The notes beneath the pieces are model-generated. The model worked only from the letters and a program-made list of their open reading frames with translations. It did not search any database and was not told the DNA's origin. Of a stretch of 54,909 nucleotides of DNA, positions 17,697 to 27,000 are shown piece by piece (the stretch's first letter is position 1; each line of letters begins with the position of its first letter). A program made the translations under genes and the position numbers. Source of the DNA: Nitriliruptoraceae bacterium (GTDB lineage: Bacteria; Actinomycetota; Nitriliruptoria; Nitriliruptorales; Nitriliruptoraceae). The stretch spans positions 1 to 54,909 of the forward strand of contig PXDB01000091.1 in the NCBI GenBank assembly GCA_003565155.1. Direction: 5' to 3'.

Positions 17697-17981
17697 TCAG
17701 GCCGGCTCGTCCTGGTCGTCGGACACGATCACGGTGAGGCCGTCCTCCTCCGCACCCGGGTCGGGTGCGGATGCGACCTCGATCTTGCGCTGCGCGATCT
17801 CCTCGAGGGCGATGGAGAGCGGCTTGTTGGTGTCGGTGGTCAGCAGCGGCGGCACGAAGGCGCCCATCCCCTCACCGAGCTGCGCGTAGTAGCCGTTGAT
17901 CTCGCGTGCCCGCTTCGCGGAGAGGTGCACGAGGTGGAAGCGTGACTCCACCTTGTCCATGAGGTCGTCGATGCGTGCGAT
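17697..17981 (-). CDS. rpoZ: RNA polymerase omega subunit, predicted AUC start
   Basis: A small core RNA polymerase subunit that helps beta-prime fold. ESRFHLVHLSAKRAREING, YYAQLGEGMGAFVPPLL and KPLSIALEEIAQRKIEV match the actinobacterial omega family. The first ATG (17958-17960) would remove residues that align with family members (the IDELL-like segment, here ARIDDLMDKV). Upstream in frame there is no ATG, GTG or TTG. ATC at 17979-17981 has GGAAGG exactly 7 nt upstream, giving a 94-residue product starting (M)ARIDDLM. The ATC start is inferred; the gene itself is clear. coaBC follows after 2 nt. Confidence 0.92.
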   Translation of the reverse strand: MARIDDLMDKVESRFHLVHLSAKRAREINGYYAQLGEGMGAFVPPLLTTDTNKPLSIALEEIAQRKIEVASAPDPGAEEDGLTVIVSDDQDEPA

Positions 17982-18146
17982 GGTGGTGCCTTCCGTGCGG
18001 TCCCGGGCCGTCGGGACCGTGGGCGTGCTGCGACGCGCAGCGGTGCTGCGGGGACGCAGCGTACCTCCGTGCGCTGTTCCCGCTCAAGCAGCGGCCGACC
18101 ACGTAGCGTGCAGGCCGCACAGCTCCGTGATCGAGAAACCGCACCC

Positions 18147-18977
18147 ATGACCGCCACCACCTCAGGACCGGGCCTTGGCATCGTCCCGGTCGTGGCTGCA
18201 GCGGTGCTGCTGATCGCCTGGGTGGTCCAGCACCGACGGCGGCGGGCGGAGCAGGCCGCCTTGGCCCGCTTCATCACGCGACACGAGGGGTGGCACCTCC
18301 AGGGCTGGCCCTGCGGCGTCCAGCCGGAGCTGCTCGTCGGTCGGTTCTCCGCCACGCCGCGGGGTGATCGCCGCTACGGCGTCGAGCAGGCGGTCGGAGG
18401 GCCGCTCGAGCTCCAGGTCGACGGGCGAGCGCTGTCGTGCGAGGTGTCCTGCTTCCGTTGGTTCCACGAGCGACAACGCCGATCACGGAGCAGCCGCGGC
18501 GTCGTCACCACCTCGTACCAGCGTTACCGGGAGCTCGTGGTGCTGTGCCAGCTCCCCCTGCACACCCACCGGTCGGTCTCCATCGGGCCGGAGTCGATGC
18601 TGGGCCGTATCGGGCTGACCCGCGGCGGCGCGCAGTTGGAGTCCGACGCCTTCAACCGACGGTTCCGGGTGGAAGGACGCGACCGGGAGCTGGTCGTTCG
18701 CCTGCTCGATGCCCAGCTCCAGGAGCTGCTGGTCACGGCCTTCAGCGGTCGCGGTATCGAGTTCAGCGACGACCTCCTGGCGTTGTGGGGCACCCCCGAC
18801 CACCAGGACACGAGCCTGGCGGGCGTGGTGCGCACCTACCCGGCGTTGGTGCAGGATCTCGGTCGGCTGGTACGGGGGATCCCGCACAGCTTCTGGCGGG
18901 CGATGCGACCCAACGAACCGGATGCTGCCGGGGACCACGGACCCGCTCCCCGACCACCCACCCCCGAGGAGCGGTAG
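18147..18977 (+). CDS. Membrane protein of unknown function, paired with LemA
   Basis: A 276-residue protein with one transmembrane helix near the N-terminus (residues about 12-28, IVPVVAAAVLLIAWVV), then a charged cytoplasmic-like region. The segment FNRRFRVEGRDRELVVRLL followed by DAQLQELL resembles DUF3137-type proteins, but this is a weak match by eye. The start is ATG at 18147; the stop TAG directly abuts the lemA ATG, so the two are translated together. The pair is divergent from rpoZ and interrupts an otherwise - strand block. Confidence 0.7.
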   Translation: MTATTSGPGLGIVPVVAAAVLLIAWVVQHRRRRAEQAALARFITRHEGWHLQGWPCGVQPELLVGRFSATPRGDRRYGVEQAVGGPLELQVDGRALSCEVSCFRWFHERQRRSRSSRGVVTTSYQRYRELVVLCQLPLHTHRSVSIGPESMLGRIGLTRGGAQLESDAFNRRFRVEGRDRELVVRLLDAQLQELLVTAFSGRGIEFSDDLLALWGTPDHQDTSLAGVVRTYPALVQDLGRLVRGIPHSFWRAMRPNEPDAAGDHGPAPRPPTPEER

Positions 18978-19544
18978 ATGGAGCTGCTGCTGCTCATGGC
19001 GCTGCCGGTGGTGGTCCTGCTGGTGCTCACCGTCATCTCCTACAACCGCTTCGTGGCGCAGCGGGCCTCGATCGACGCGACCTGGGCCAACATCGAGGGC
19101 GAACTCCAACGCCGCCACGACCTGGTGTCCAACCTGGTGGCCGCGGTACAGGGGTACGCCACCCACGAGCGAGGTGTCCTCGAGCAGGTCACCGCCGCCC
19201 GTGCCCGCGCCATCTCCGCGGTGCCCGCGAAGGTCCCGATCGCGGAGCAGGCCCGCGCCGAGGACGCGCTGACCCAGGGACTGACCAGCCTCTTGGCCGT
19301 CACCGAGTCCTACCCGCAGCTGCGCAGCGACGCGCTGTTCCGCGACCTCCAACGCCAGTTGGTCGAGACCGAGGACCGCATCGCCGCCGCGCGGCGGTTG
19401 TACAACCTCGAGGTCGCCGCCTACGAGCGGCGCCGCCACGCCGTGCCCTCCAACCTCGTCGCCAGCACCGCGGGCTTCGCGCCGGCGCGGATGTTCGAGA
19501 TCCGGGACCCTGCCGCCGAGCACGCTCCCCACCTGGCGCCCTGA
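18978..19544 (+). CDS. lemA: LemA family protein
   Basis: A 188-residue LemA protein: one N-terminal membrane helix (residues 2-20) followed by a long helical domain. Matching segments are YNRFVAQRASIDATWANI, LQRRHDLVSNLVAAVQGYA, YPQLRSDALFRDLQRQLV and AARRLYNLEVAAYERR. Its biochemical role is not settled; family members are widespread and often sit next to membrane proteins. The ATG follows the upstream stop with no gap, with GAGGAG before it. Confidence 0.92.
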   Translation: MELLLLMALPVVVLLVLTVISYNRFVAQRASIDATWANIEGELQRRHDLVSNLVAAVQGYATHERGVLEQVTAARARAISAVPAKVPIAEQARAEDALTQGLTSLLAVTESYPQLRSDALFRDLQRQLVETEDRIAAARRLYNLEVAAYERRRHAVPSNLVASTAGFAPARMFEIRDPAAEHAPHLAP

Positions 19545-19573
19545 AGCCGCCGGCGCTGCATGCTCGCACCGGT

Positions 19574-19645
19574 GCCCTGGGCTCGCGCCGACGCCCTGGG
19601 CTCGCGCCGACGCCCTGGGCTCGCGCCGACGCCCTGGGCTCGCGC
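19574..19645. repeat. 19-bp tandem repeat, about 3.8 copies
   Basis: gccctgggctcgcgccgac is repeated three times exactly, followed by a 15-base partial copy. It fills about half of the 133-base gap between the convergent lemA and gmk ends. GGGC and GCCC within neighbouring parts could pair, so the array might form hairpins acting as a two-way terminator. It is a simple tandem repeat without spacers. Confidence 0.92.
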
Positions 19646-19677
19646 AGGTGCACCGGGCGAAGCTCGGCGCACCACCC

Positions 19678-20262
19678 TCACAGGGGCTCGTGGCGTGCCT
19701 GTTCGATGATCGCCACCACCTCGGCAACGCACCGGTCGAGGTCGTCGTTGATCACGGTCACGTCGAAGTGGTGCGCCTGGTCGAGTTCCTCACGCGCGCG
19801 GGTCAGGCGTCGGTCCAGTGCGGCAGGATCCTCCGTCCCGCGGGCCAGGAGCCGCCGCTCGAGCTCCTCGAAGCTCGGTGGCGCGAGGAACAGCAGCAGG
19901 GCCGAAGGGTCGTGCGCGCGCACCTGCAGGGCTCCCTGCAGCTCGATGTCGAGGACCACGACGTGACCGGCGGCGACCGCGGATGCCACGGGTTCGCTGG
20001 GGGTTCCGTACCGGTTGCCGGCGTACTCCGCCCACTCGAGCAGCGCATCGCCGTCGACCAGCTCCTGGAAACGCTGTGGGCTGACGAAGTGGTAGTCGAC
20101 GCCGTCGACCTCGCCGTCGCGGGGAGCGCGTGTGGTTGCCGACACCGACAGCACCGCGTCGGGGAGCAGCGAGCGGACCCGCGTGTGCACGGTCCCCTTG
20201 CCCACGCCCGAGGGCCCGGCGATCACCACCAGGAGGCCGTGCCGGCTGGACCGCACCGTCAC
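19678..20262 (-). CDS. gmk: Guanylate kinase
   Basis: Phosphorylates GMP (and dGMP) with ATP. The P-loop is LLVVIAGPSGVGKGTV; the GMP-binding region is SATTRAPRDGEVDGVDYHFV, followed by LLEWAEYAGNRYGTP and VVLDIELQGALQVR. The length is 194 residues. The GTG start at 20260-20262 overlaps the mihF stop by 4 bases; another in-frame GTG lies two codons later. There is no separate ribosome binding site, so coupling to mihF is likely. Confidence 0.96.
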   Translation of the reverse strand: MTVRSSRHGLLVVIAGPSGVGKGTVHTRVRSLLPDAVLSVSATTRAPRDGEVDGVDYHFVSPQRFQELVDGDALLEWAEYAGNRYGTPSEPVASAVAAGHVVVLDIELQGALQVRAHDPSALLLFLAPPSFEELERRLLARGTEDPAALDRRLTRAREELDQAHHFDVTVINDDLDRCVAEVVAIIEQARHEPL

Positions 20263-20579
20263 GAGGGCGGCGGGAAGGCGTCCAGCAGTGCCTGTCGTTG
20301 TCGCGGCCCCAGGCCTCGGACCCTGCGGGAGCGGGCGATACGCAGCTCCTCCATGATCCGCTCGGCCTTGATCGGACCGACGGCCGGCAGGGACTCGAGC
20401 ACCTCGCTGACCCGCATCTTGGCCAACGCCTCGGAACCCGCAGCGGCGTCGAGGACCGCGCCGAGCGTGGTGGCGCCCGCCTTGAGCTGCTGCTTGACCT
20501 CCGCCCGCTCCCGCCGGGCGTCCGCCGCTTTGGCCAGTGCGGCGCGCCGTTGCTCCGGATCCAGATCGGGCAACGACAT
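20259..20579 (-). CDS. mihF: Actinobacterial integration host factor MihF
   Basis: A 106-residue basic nucleoid-associated protein. LSLPDLDPEQRR-type start, ALAKAADARRERAEVKQQL, KMRVSEVLESLPAVGPIKA and RRVRGLGPRQRQALLDAF match mycobacterial IHF (mIHF) and Streptomyces sIHF, including the helix-two-turn-helix DNA-binding segment. The ATG at 20577-20579 has GGGAG five bases upstream and is preferred over the upstream GTG. A TAGGCT hexamer on the - strand at 20629-20634, about 50 nt upstream, is a possible -10. It overlaps gmk by 4 bases, the usual neighbour in this phylum. Confidence 0.93.
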   Translation of the reverse strand: MSLPDLDPEQRRAALAKAADARRERAEVKQQLKAGATTLGAVLDAAAGSEALAKMRVSEVLESLPAVGPIKAERIMEELRIARSRRVRGLGPRQRQALLDAFPPPS

Positions 20580-20745
20580 CACAGCTCCCAAGAACAGCCT
20601 GTGCAAGGACGGTCACGCAACGTGCTGGAGCCTAGTCGGTGGCAGGAGCGTGCTCCCGACGCACCGCGAGATGCGGGTGTCCGCGCGTGCGTCGTCGGCG
20701 CGTTAGCGTCGGGCGCTGCACCACCCCGTCCTCGCAGGAGTCGGC

Positions 20746-21438
20746 ATGGCGACCAGTGCACCCATCGTCCTCGGCGTCGACCTCGACGGGGTGTGTGCGG
20801 ACTACGAGGGCGCCTTCCGGGCCTCCGTGGCACGGCAGCGCGGTCTGGATCCCGCGACGCTGCCGCCGCAGACGATCCTGGACGCGTACTCCCAGTGGGG
20901 CCTGAGCTTCGAGGAGTTCGAGGAGGCCCACCGACGTGCCGTGGTCGAGGACCGCATGTTCCGCCGCATGGCACCGCTGCCGGGGGTGTCCGAGGCGCTG
21001 TGGCAGCTCTCGGATGCCGGCGTGTGGATCCGCATCATCACCCACCGGTTGATCTTCAACTGGGCGCACGAGGCGTCGGCGGCGGACACCGCCACGTGGC
21101 TGGACGCGCACCAGATCCCCTACCGGGACCTCTGCTTCATCGGGGACAAGCCCAACGTGGGCGCAGACCTGTACGTGGACGACTCGCCCACCAACATCCT
21201 GTCGCTGCGGCGTGCGGGCCGGACCACGATCGTGTTCGACCAGCCCTACAACCGGCACCTGCCGGCGCCGCGCGCACGGTCCTGGGAGGACGTGGTGCAC
21301 CTCGTCCGCTCGGAGCTGGCATCCCGCGACCGGCAGCTGCCCCTCCCGCTGCACGAGAGCGCGGACGCTGCGGACACGGCCGATACGGACATCGCCACCG
21401 ACCGCACCGCCACCGACCGAAGGCGCGCAGATGTCTGA
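20746..21438 (+). CDS. HAD-family 5'-nucleotidase-like protein (NT5C type)
   Basis: A 230-residue HAD hydrolase. GVDLDGVCADY is motif I (DxD nucleophile), WIRIITHR is motif II, and FIGDKPNVGADLYVDDSP holds the motif III Lys and motif IV acidic pair. The arrangement resembles 5'(3')-deoxyribonucleotidases. Dephosphorylation of a pyrimidine nucleotide would suit its overlap with pyrE, but the substrate is inference. AGGAG precedes ATG 20746. The last 30 residues, rich in A, D and T, look like a disordered tail. Confidence 0.78.
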   Translation: MATSAPIVLGVDLDGVCADYEGAFRASVARQRGLDPATLPPQTILDAYSQWGLSFEEFEEAHRRAVVEDRMFRRMAPLPGVSEALWQLSDAGVWIRIITHRLIFNWAHEASAADTATWLDAHQIPYRDLCFIGDKPNVGADLYVDDSPTNILSLRRAGRTTIVFDQPYNRHLPAPRARSWEDVVHLVRSELASRDRQLPLPLHESADAADTADTDIATDRTATDRRRADV

Positions 21439-22123
21439 CACGACGGCCACCGCGGCCCGCACCGCGGAGTTCCTGCGGTTCATGGTGTCGAGCGGGGTGC
21501 TGCGGTTCGGTGACTTCGTGGGCAAGTCGGGGCGGCGGATGCCCTACTTCATCGATGCCGGCCGGTACCGCTCCGGTCGACAGCTGGCCCGGCTGGGCGG
21601 CTACTACGCGGCGACGATCGAGGACACCTTCGGCGGTGCCGTCGACGTGCTGTTCGGTCCGGCCTACAAGGGCATCCCGCTGGCGGTGAGCGCCGGCATC
21701 GCGCTCGCCGAACAACACGGTCGCGATCTCGGGGTGAGCTTCGACCGCAAGGAGGCCAAGGACCACGGCGAGGGGGGACAGCTGATCGGGCACCAGCTGT
21801 CGGACGGTGACCGCGTCGTCATCGTCGAGGACGTCACCACGGCGGGCACCTCGATCCGTGCCAGCGTGCCGCTGCTGCGCGCCCAGGCGGACGTCGAGGT
21901 GGTCGGGCTGGTCGTGGGCGTGGACCGCAGGGAACGTGGCACCACGTCACGATCGGCGCTCGAGGAGCTGGCGGCGGAGTTCGGTCTGCGCACCGCGGCA
22001 CTGGCCACCATCGACGACATCGTGCGCCACCTCGCGGACGCCGAGGTGGACGGCCAGCCCGTGCTCACCGCGGCCGACCTGGAACGGATCGCGGCGTACC
22101 GGGCGGAACACGGGGCACGCTGA
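21431..22123 (+). CDS. pyrE: Orotate phosphoribosyltransferase
   Basis: Converts orotate and PRPP to OMP in pyrimidine synthesis. The 230 residues include SGVLRFGDFVGKSGRRMPYF, LFGPAYKGIPLAV, FDRKEAKDHGEGGQLIG (flexible catalytic loop) and the PRPP signature VVIVEDVTTAGTSIRAS. ATG 21431 lies inside the end of the upstream nucleotidase gene (8-base overlap), suggesting coupled translation. It ends 49 bases from the convergent HNH gene. Confidence 0.96.
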   Translation: MSDTTATAARTAEFLRFMVSSGVLRFGDFVGKSGRRMPYFIDAGRYRSGRQLARLGGYYAATIEDTFGGAVDVLFGPAYKGIPLAVSAGIALAEQHGRDLGVSFDRKEAKDHGEGGQLIGHQLSDGDRVVIVEDVTTAGTSIRASVPLLRAQADVEVVGLVVGVDRRERGTTSRSALEELAAEFGLRTAALATIDDIVRHLADAEVDGQPVLTAADLERIAAYRAEHGAR

Positions 22124-22172
22124 CCCACGTGCAGCGACCCCACGTCGCACGGCAGCCCGAACGAACGCCCGC

Positions 22173-23813
22173 TCAGAAGGGCAGGTCCTCCGGGTGCGAC
22201 GGTGGATCCGACCCCGTGCGCACGGCTGCCCGAGCTCGTGGCCCTCGTCCCGTGGGGGGCGCGCCAGCCACGGCGACCACCTCCCGCCGGGCCAGGGGCG
22301 GGTCGCTGGTGGCGACCTCCTGCCCCCGCCGCACGGTGACCGTGCCGTCGGTGTCCATCCGCAGCCGCCACCGTCCTTCGGTCACCGCGACGTGGTGCCG
22401 CCGGCAGAGGGCGACGAGGTTGTCGACCACCGTGTGGCCCTCCGCGGCGCGAGCCGTGACGTGGTGCAGGTCCACCCACTGGCTGGGGACCTGGCAGCCG
22501 GGGAACCGGCATCCCTGATCGCGGGTGAGGACCGCCTCACGTACCGCACGTGGGATGACCGGGGTCGGCTCGCTCACGCCGAGGACCTTCGAACCGTCGA
22601 CCAGGATGTGCCGCAGGTCGGCGTCGCTGGCCAGTCGTCGGACCGCCTCGGGGGTCAGGGACGGCGGGCGGCCTGCGGCCGCCCAGAGCAGCTTGGACCG
22701 TCCGGCCAGCGCGTCCTCGCCGAGCAGCGTCGCCACGTCGGTGACGACGTTGAGTCGGGGCCGTGACCGCCCGCCGCCACCGCCACCGGCGAGGAAGGAC
22801 TCGGCGAGGCGGAGCAGGCCGTCGGCACGCTGTCGCGCCCGGGAGACACCCGGCGCGGGTGCAGCGGCACCGTCCTCGACCGGTGCGCCGTCATCGCCCT
22901 GGGCCGTCGCCGCACCGAGGGCATCGGCGGTCACGTCCCGACGTCCTGCGGAAGGTGGTGGCATCGCGGCTTCGAGACCGGCCAGCACGGTGGCTCCTGC
23001 CTCCGCGTCCAGCTCGAAGTAGCCGGTGAGCGCGCCGTCGAGCGCCGGCTGGATGTGGAGGAACCGTTGCTCGATCCGGCGCAGCTTCCGGTCACGCGCC
23101 AGGGCGGGGCGGAGCCGTGCCACATCGTCGCGCACCTCGTCCAGCACGGTGTCGGGGTCCTGGCGCTGCAGCCGTTCCTGGTCGGCGAACCGCGCGTCCA
23201 ACCGGGCGCGCCCATCGCCGTCGAGGACACGCGCCTCCGCGACGATGGCGCGCACCTGGGCCCAGCCGAGCGCCCCCGCGGCGAAGGCGGACCGCAGCTG
23301 CGGCAGCTGCCGCAGCATGGCACCGGCGCCGAGCAGGGTCCGCCGATCGCCGATGGTCATCCTGGTCCGGAAGGCCAGCAGTCCCTCGAGGGGGAGACCC
23401 GTGCGCCGTGGCGCAAGATCACGGGTCTCGGCACGATCCGCGAGGGACACCGCGGCGACGTGGGCCGCGTCGATCGTTGCGAGCAGCTCCACCAGCGCAC
23501 CCAGTTCACCACCCTGCCCATGCTCGTCCAGCGCGAGGTCACGCACACGACCGACCGCCCGCGCCGCCGTACGGACCGCGGACCGCAGATCGGTGGCGTC
23601 GTCACCGCCGTCGTCGGCGTCCCCCGCGTCGTCCGGGTGGGGAGCGAGGGGTGCGGTCGGGTGGATCGTCACGTCATCGGACACGTCGGTGTCGTAGCCA
23701 GCGGCTGCCTCACGCACCAGGACCGCCGGAGCGTGCCGGCGGTAGGTGTGGTCGCACCGTCGACCAGCCGGCCGGGCCGGTGTCACGCGGAGGGAGGCTG
23801 CGGTCGTCGTCAT
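22173..23813 (-). CDS. DUF222 / HNH endonuclease domain protein
   Basis: A 546-residue protein of the actinobacterial DUF222-HNH (13E12-repeat-like) family. The N-terminal about 350 residues are the helical DUF222 region, including LGALVELLATIDAAHVAAV and LGWAQVRAIVAEARVLDG. The C-terminal HNH nuclease has CRFPGCQVPSQWVDLHHV and DNLVALCRRHH, with cysteine and histidine metal ligands complete. Members of this family are numerous and variable; nuclease activity is likely but their role is unclear. The ATG at 23813 is supported by a promoter placing transcription start at this codon; no ribosome binding site precedes it. Confidence 0.88.
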   Translation of the reverse strand: MTTTAASLRVTPARPAGRRCDHTYRRHAPAVLVREAAAGYDTDVSDDVTIHPTAPLAPHPDDAGDADDGGDDATDLRSAVRTAARAVGRVRDLALDEHGQGGELGALVELLATIDAAHVAAVSLADRAETRDLAPRRTGLPLEGLLAFRTRMTIGDRRTLLGAGAMLRQLPQLRSAFAAGALGWAQVRAIVAEARVLDGDGRARLDARFADQERLQRQDPDTVLDEVRDDVARLRPALARDRKLRRIEQRFLHIQPALDGALTGYFELDAEAGATVLAGLEAAMPPPSAGRRDVTADALGAATAQGDDGAPVEDGAAAPAPGVSRARQRADGLLRLAESFLAGGGGGGRSRPRLNVVTDVATLLGEDALAGRSKLLWAAAGRPPSLTPEAVRRLASDADLRHILVDGSKVLGVSEPTPVIPRAVREAVLTRDQGCRFPGCQVPSQWVDLHHVTARAAEGHTVVDNLVALCRRHHVAVTEGRWRLRMDTDGTVTVRRGQEVATSDPPLARREVVAVAGAPPTGRGPRARAAVRTGSDPPSHPEDLPF

Positions 23814-23819
23814 GAACCG

Positions 23820-23848
23820 AACGTACGTACGAACAGCGGCGGTGTCAA
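23820..23848 (-). promoter_or_regulatory. Near-consensus sigma-70-type promoter of the HNH gene (leaderless)
   Basis: On the - strand TTGACA (23843-23848) is followed after exactly 17 bases by TACGTT (23820-23825). Six bases after the -10 comes the A of ATG, so the message is predicted to start at its own start codon. The spacer contains CGTACGTACG, a 10-bp palindrome that could be an operator. A further CATGG...CCATG repeat lies upstream near 23867-23882. Confidence 0.75.
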
Positions 23849-24021
23849 GAGAGGTATGGAAAGTACATGGGATAATCCATGGAACGCGCAGGCCTCCTGC
23901 CGGAGCGCACGACGTCTGACGGGCACCGCCGACCAGCGAACACCGGGCGCGCCGCGACCGACACCAACACCGAGGTGGCCCCACGGGCGCAGGGTGCGCC
24001 GCACCACCGCCGGTGGACGTC

Positions 24022-27000
24022 CTACCGGCTGGTCGCCAGCTCCGCCTCCTGCCGACGCCGGCGCCAGGGCGCCTCCTCCCGCTCGTCGGCGTAGGTGCGG
24101 TCCCCCATCTCGGCGTCCACGGCATCGGGGCCGAAGGCCGACTTGAGCTCACCGAACAGCCCCGGCCGGCGTTCCACCCGGAGATCGTCACCGAGTCGGT
24201 AGATCCGGCGACCACCGTCGGCGGCCACCACCTCGAGGTGGACGGGGACCACTCCCCCGTGGTTGGCCAGGACGTCCTTGAGCCGGTGGACCGCGTCCTC
24301 GGTGCACTGCTCCGCAGCGAAGGAGACGACGACGGGCGCCCCGAGCGCCTCGGACAGGTCCGGTACCGCGACCTTGTTGGCGGTCATCTTCACCGCCTCG
24401 TCACGGACCTCCAGGCGACCGGTGACCACCAGGACCGCGTCCTCGGCCAGCACCTCGTGGGCCGCGCGGTAGGTCCCCGGCCAGAACACCACCTCGACCT
24501 GACCGGTGAGGTCCTCGAGGGTGGCGACCAGGTAGGTGTCACCCTTGCGGGTGAACTTCTTGGTCAACCCCGTCAGCACGCCACCGACCACCACCGACGC
24601 GCCGTCCTCACGTTCGCGCAGGCTCGCGCAGGTGGCGTCGGTGTAGCCCTCGAGGACCTTCTCGGTCCCGAACAGCGGGTGGTCGGAGACGTAGAGGCCC
24701 AGCATCTCCCGCTCGAAGCGCAGCATCTGCGCCTTGTCGTACTCCGCGTCGGGGATCTCCGGCGCGGTGGCCAGGCCGAGGTCGTCGGCCTCCGCAGCTG
24801 CCCCACCGAGCCCGTCGAACAGCGAGAACTGGCCGGCCGCCTCGGCCTTCTTGCGGGTGAGCGTCGCGTCGACGATGGTCTCGTACACCGCGAGCAGGCC
24901 CCTGCGGGAGTGGCCCATGCGCGCGAAGGCACCGGAGAGGATCAGGCTCTCCAGGGTCTTCTTGTTGAGCACGCTGGCGTCGACCTTGGCGCAGAAGTCG
25001 GCGAAGTCCTCGAACCGGCCCTCGGCGGTGCGGGCCTCGACGATGGAGGCCACGATGCCCTCCCCCACCCCGCGCACCGCGGACAGCCCGAACAGGACCT
25101 CGTCCCCGCGGGGCGTGAAGTCGCTGCCGGACTCGTTGACGTCCGGCGGCAGGACGGGGATGCCCATACGGCGGCACTCGTTGAGGTAGAGCGGCTTGAG
25201 GTCCTTGTGGTTCTTGACGCTGGTGAGCAGCGCGGCCATGTACTCGACCGGGTAGTGGGTCTTGAGCCACGCGGTCTGGTAGCTGACCACGCCGTAGGCG
25301 ACGGTGTGGGCCTTGTTGAACCCGTACTCGGCGAACTTCTCGATCAGGCCCCAGAGGTTGACCATGAAGGCCTTCTCGTAGCCGTTGGCCACGCCGCCGG
25401 AGATCATCTGGTCCTTCTGCGCCTCCATCAGGTCACGCTTCTTCTTGCCCACCGCCTTGCGCAGCGCGTCCGCCTCCGCCATGGAGAACCCGGAGAGGTC
25501 CGTGGCGATGCGCATCACCTGTTCCTGGTAGACGATCACGCCGTGGGTCTCACCGAGGATCGGCTCGAGGTCGGGGTGGTCGAACACCGCCTGCTCGAGA
25601 CCGTTCTTGCGGTCCGCGAAGGCGATGTGCATGTCCATGCCGAGCGGACCCGGCCGGTAGAGGGCGAGCAGCGCGGAGATGTCCTCGAACCTCGTCGGCT
25701 TGAGCTTGCGGACCAGTGCCTGCATCCCGGTCGAGTCGAGCTGGAACACCCCGAGGGTGTAGCCGGTGCCGAGCATCCGGAAGGTCTCCGGATCGTCCAT
25801 CTCGCCGAGCAGCTCAGGGTCGTCGAGGTCCACCTCCACACCCCGGTTGGCGGCGATGTGGCGCTCCGCATCGGAGATGACCGTGAGGTTGCGCAGGCCC
25901 AGGAAGTCCATCTTCAGCAGGCCGATGTCCTCGGCCGCACCCATCTCGTACTGGGTGACGATCTCCCCGTTCTCGGTGCGCAGCAACGGCACCGTCTCGT
26001 GCAGGGGCTTGGCGCCGATCACCACCGCGGCGGCGTGGATGCCGTGCTGGCGCTTCAGGCCCTCGAGCTTCTCCGCGGTCTCCAGCACCTCGCGGTAGCT
26101 GGGGTCCTCCCGGGCGGTGCGCAGCTCCGAGGACTTGTCGTAGGCCTCGGAGAGGGCGGCCTCCTTGCCCTGGACCGGTGGGGGCATCATCTTCGCGAGC
26201 TCGTCACCGACCTTGAAGGGGTGGTCGAGCACGCGGGCGGCGTCTCTGATCGCGGACTTGGCCTTGATCGTGCCGAAGGTCACGATCTGGGCGACGTGGT
26301 CGTCGCCGTAGCGACGGGCCGCGTACTTGATCATCTCCCCGCGTCGACGATCGTCGAAGTCGATGTCGATGTCCGGCATCTGGATGCGGGCGGGGTTGAG
26401 GAACCGCTCGAAGATCAGGCCGTGCTTGATGGGGTCGACCCGGGTGATGTCGGTGCAGTAGGCCACCACGGAGCCGCCGGCGGACCCGCGTCCGGGTCCG
26501 ACCCGGATGCCCTGCGAGCGGGCGTACTCGCACAGATCGGCCACGATCAGGAAGTAGGCGGGGAACCCCATCTGCTCGATGACGCCGAGCTCGTACTCCG
26601 CGCGCTCGGCGACCGCGGTGGGCACCGGGTCGCCGTAGCGCGCCCGCACGCCCTCCCACACCTTGTGACGCAGGTACTCGGCCTCCGACATGCCATCGGG
26701 GCAGGGGAAGGCGGGCAGCAGGTCGAGGTCGAACTCGATGCTGGCGTCGCACCGCTCCGCGATGTCCAGGGTCGCGTCGAGGGCGTCGGGGTAGGCGGCG
26801 AACTGCTCGCGCATCTGCCGCGCCGTCTTGACGAAGAAGTCCTCCCCCTGGAACTTGAACCGGTCGGGGTCGGAGATCTTGGAGCCGGTCTGGATGCACA
26901 GCAGGGCGTCGTGCGCCTGCGCATCCTCGGCCTTGGTGTAGTGGGAGTCGTTCGCGATCACGGTGCGGAGACCGAGCTCGCCCGCCAGCTTCTCCAGCAG

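Noticed and set aside
19574..19645. CRISPR array
   Set aside because: The copies are directly joined, with no spacers, and there are no cas genes.
23879..24094. 71-codon + strand ORF between the HNH gene and dnaE
   Set aside because: Low-complexity, overlaps the dnaE end and has no family resemblance.
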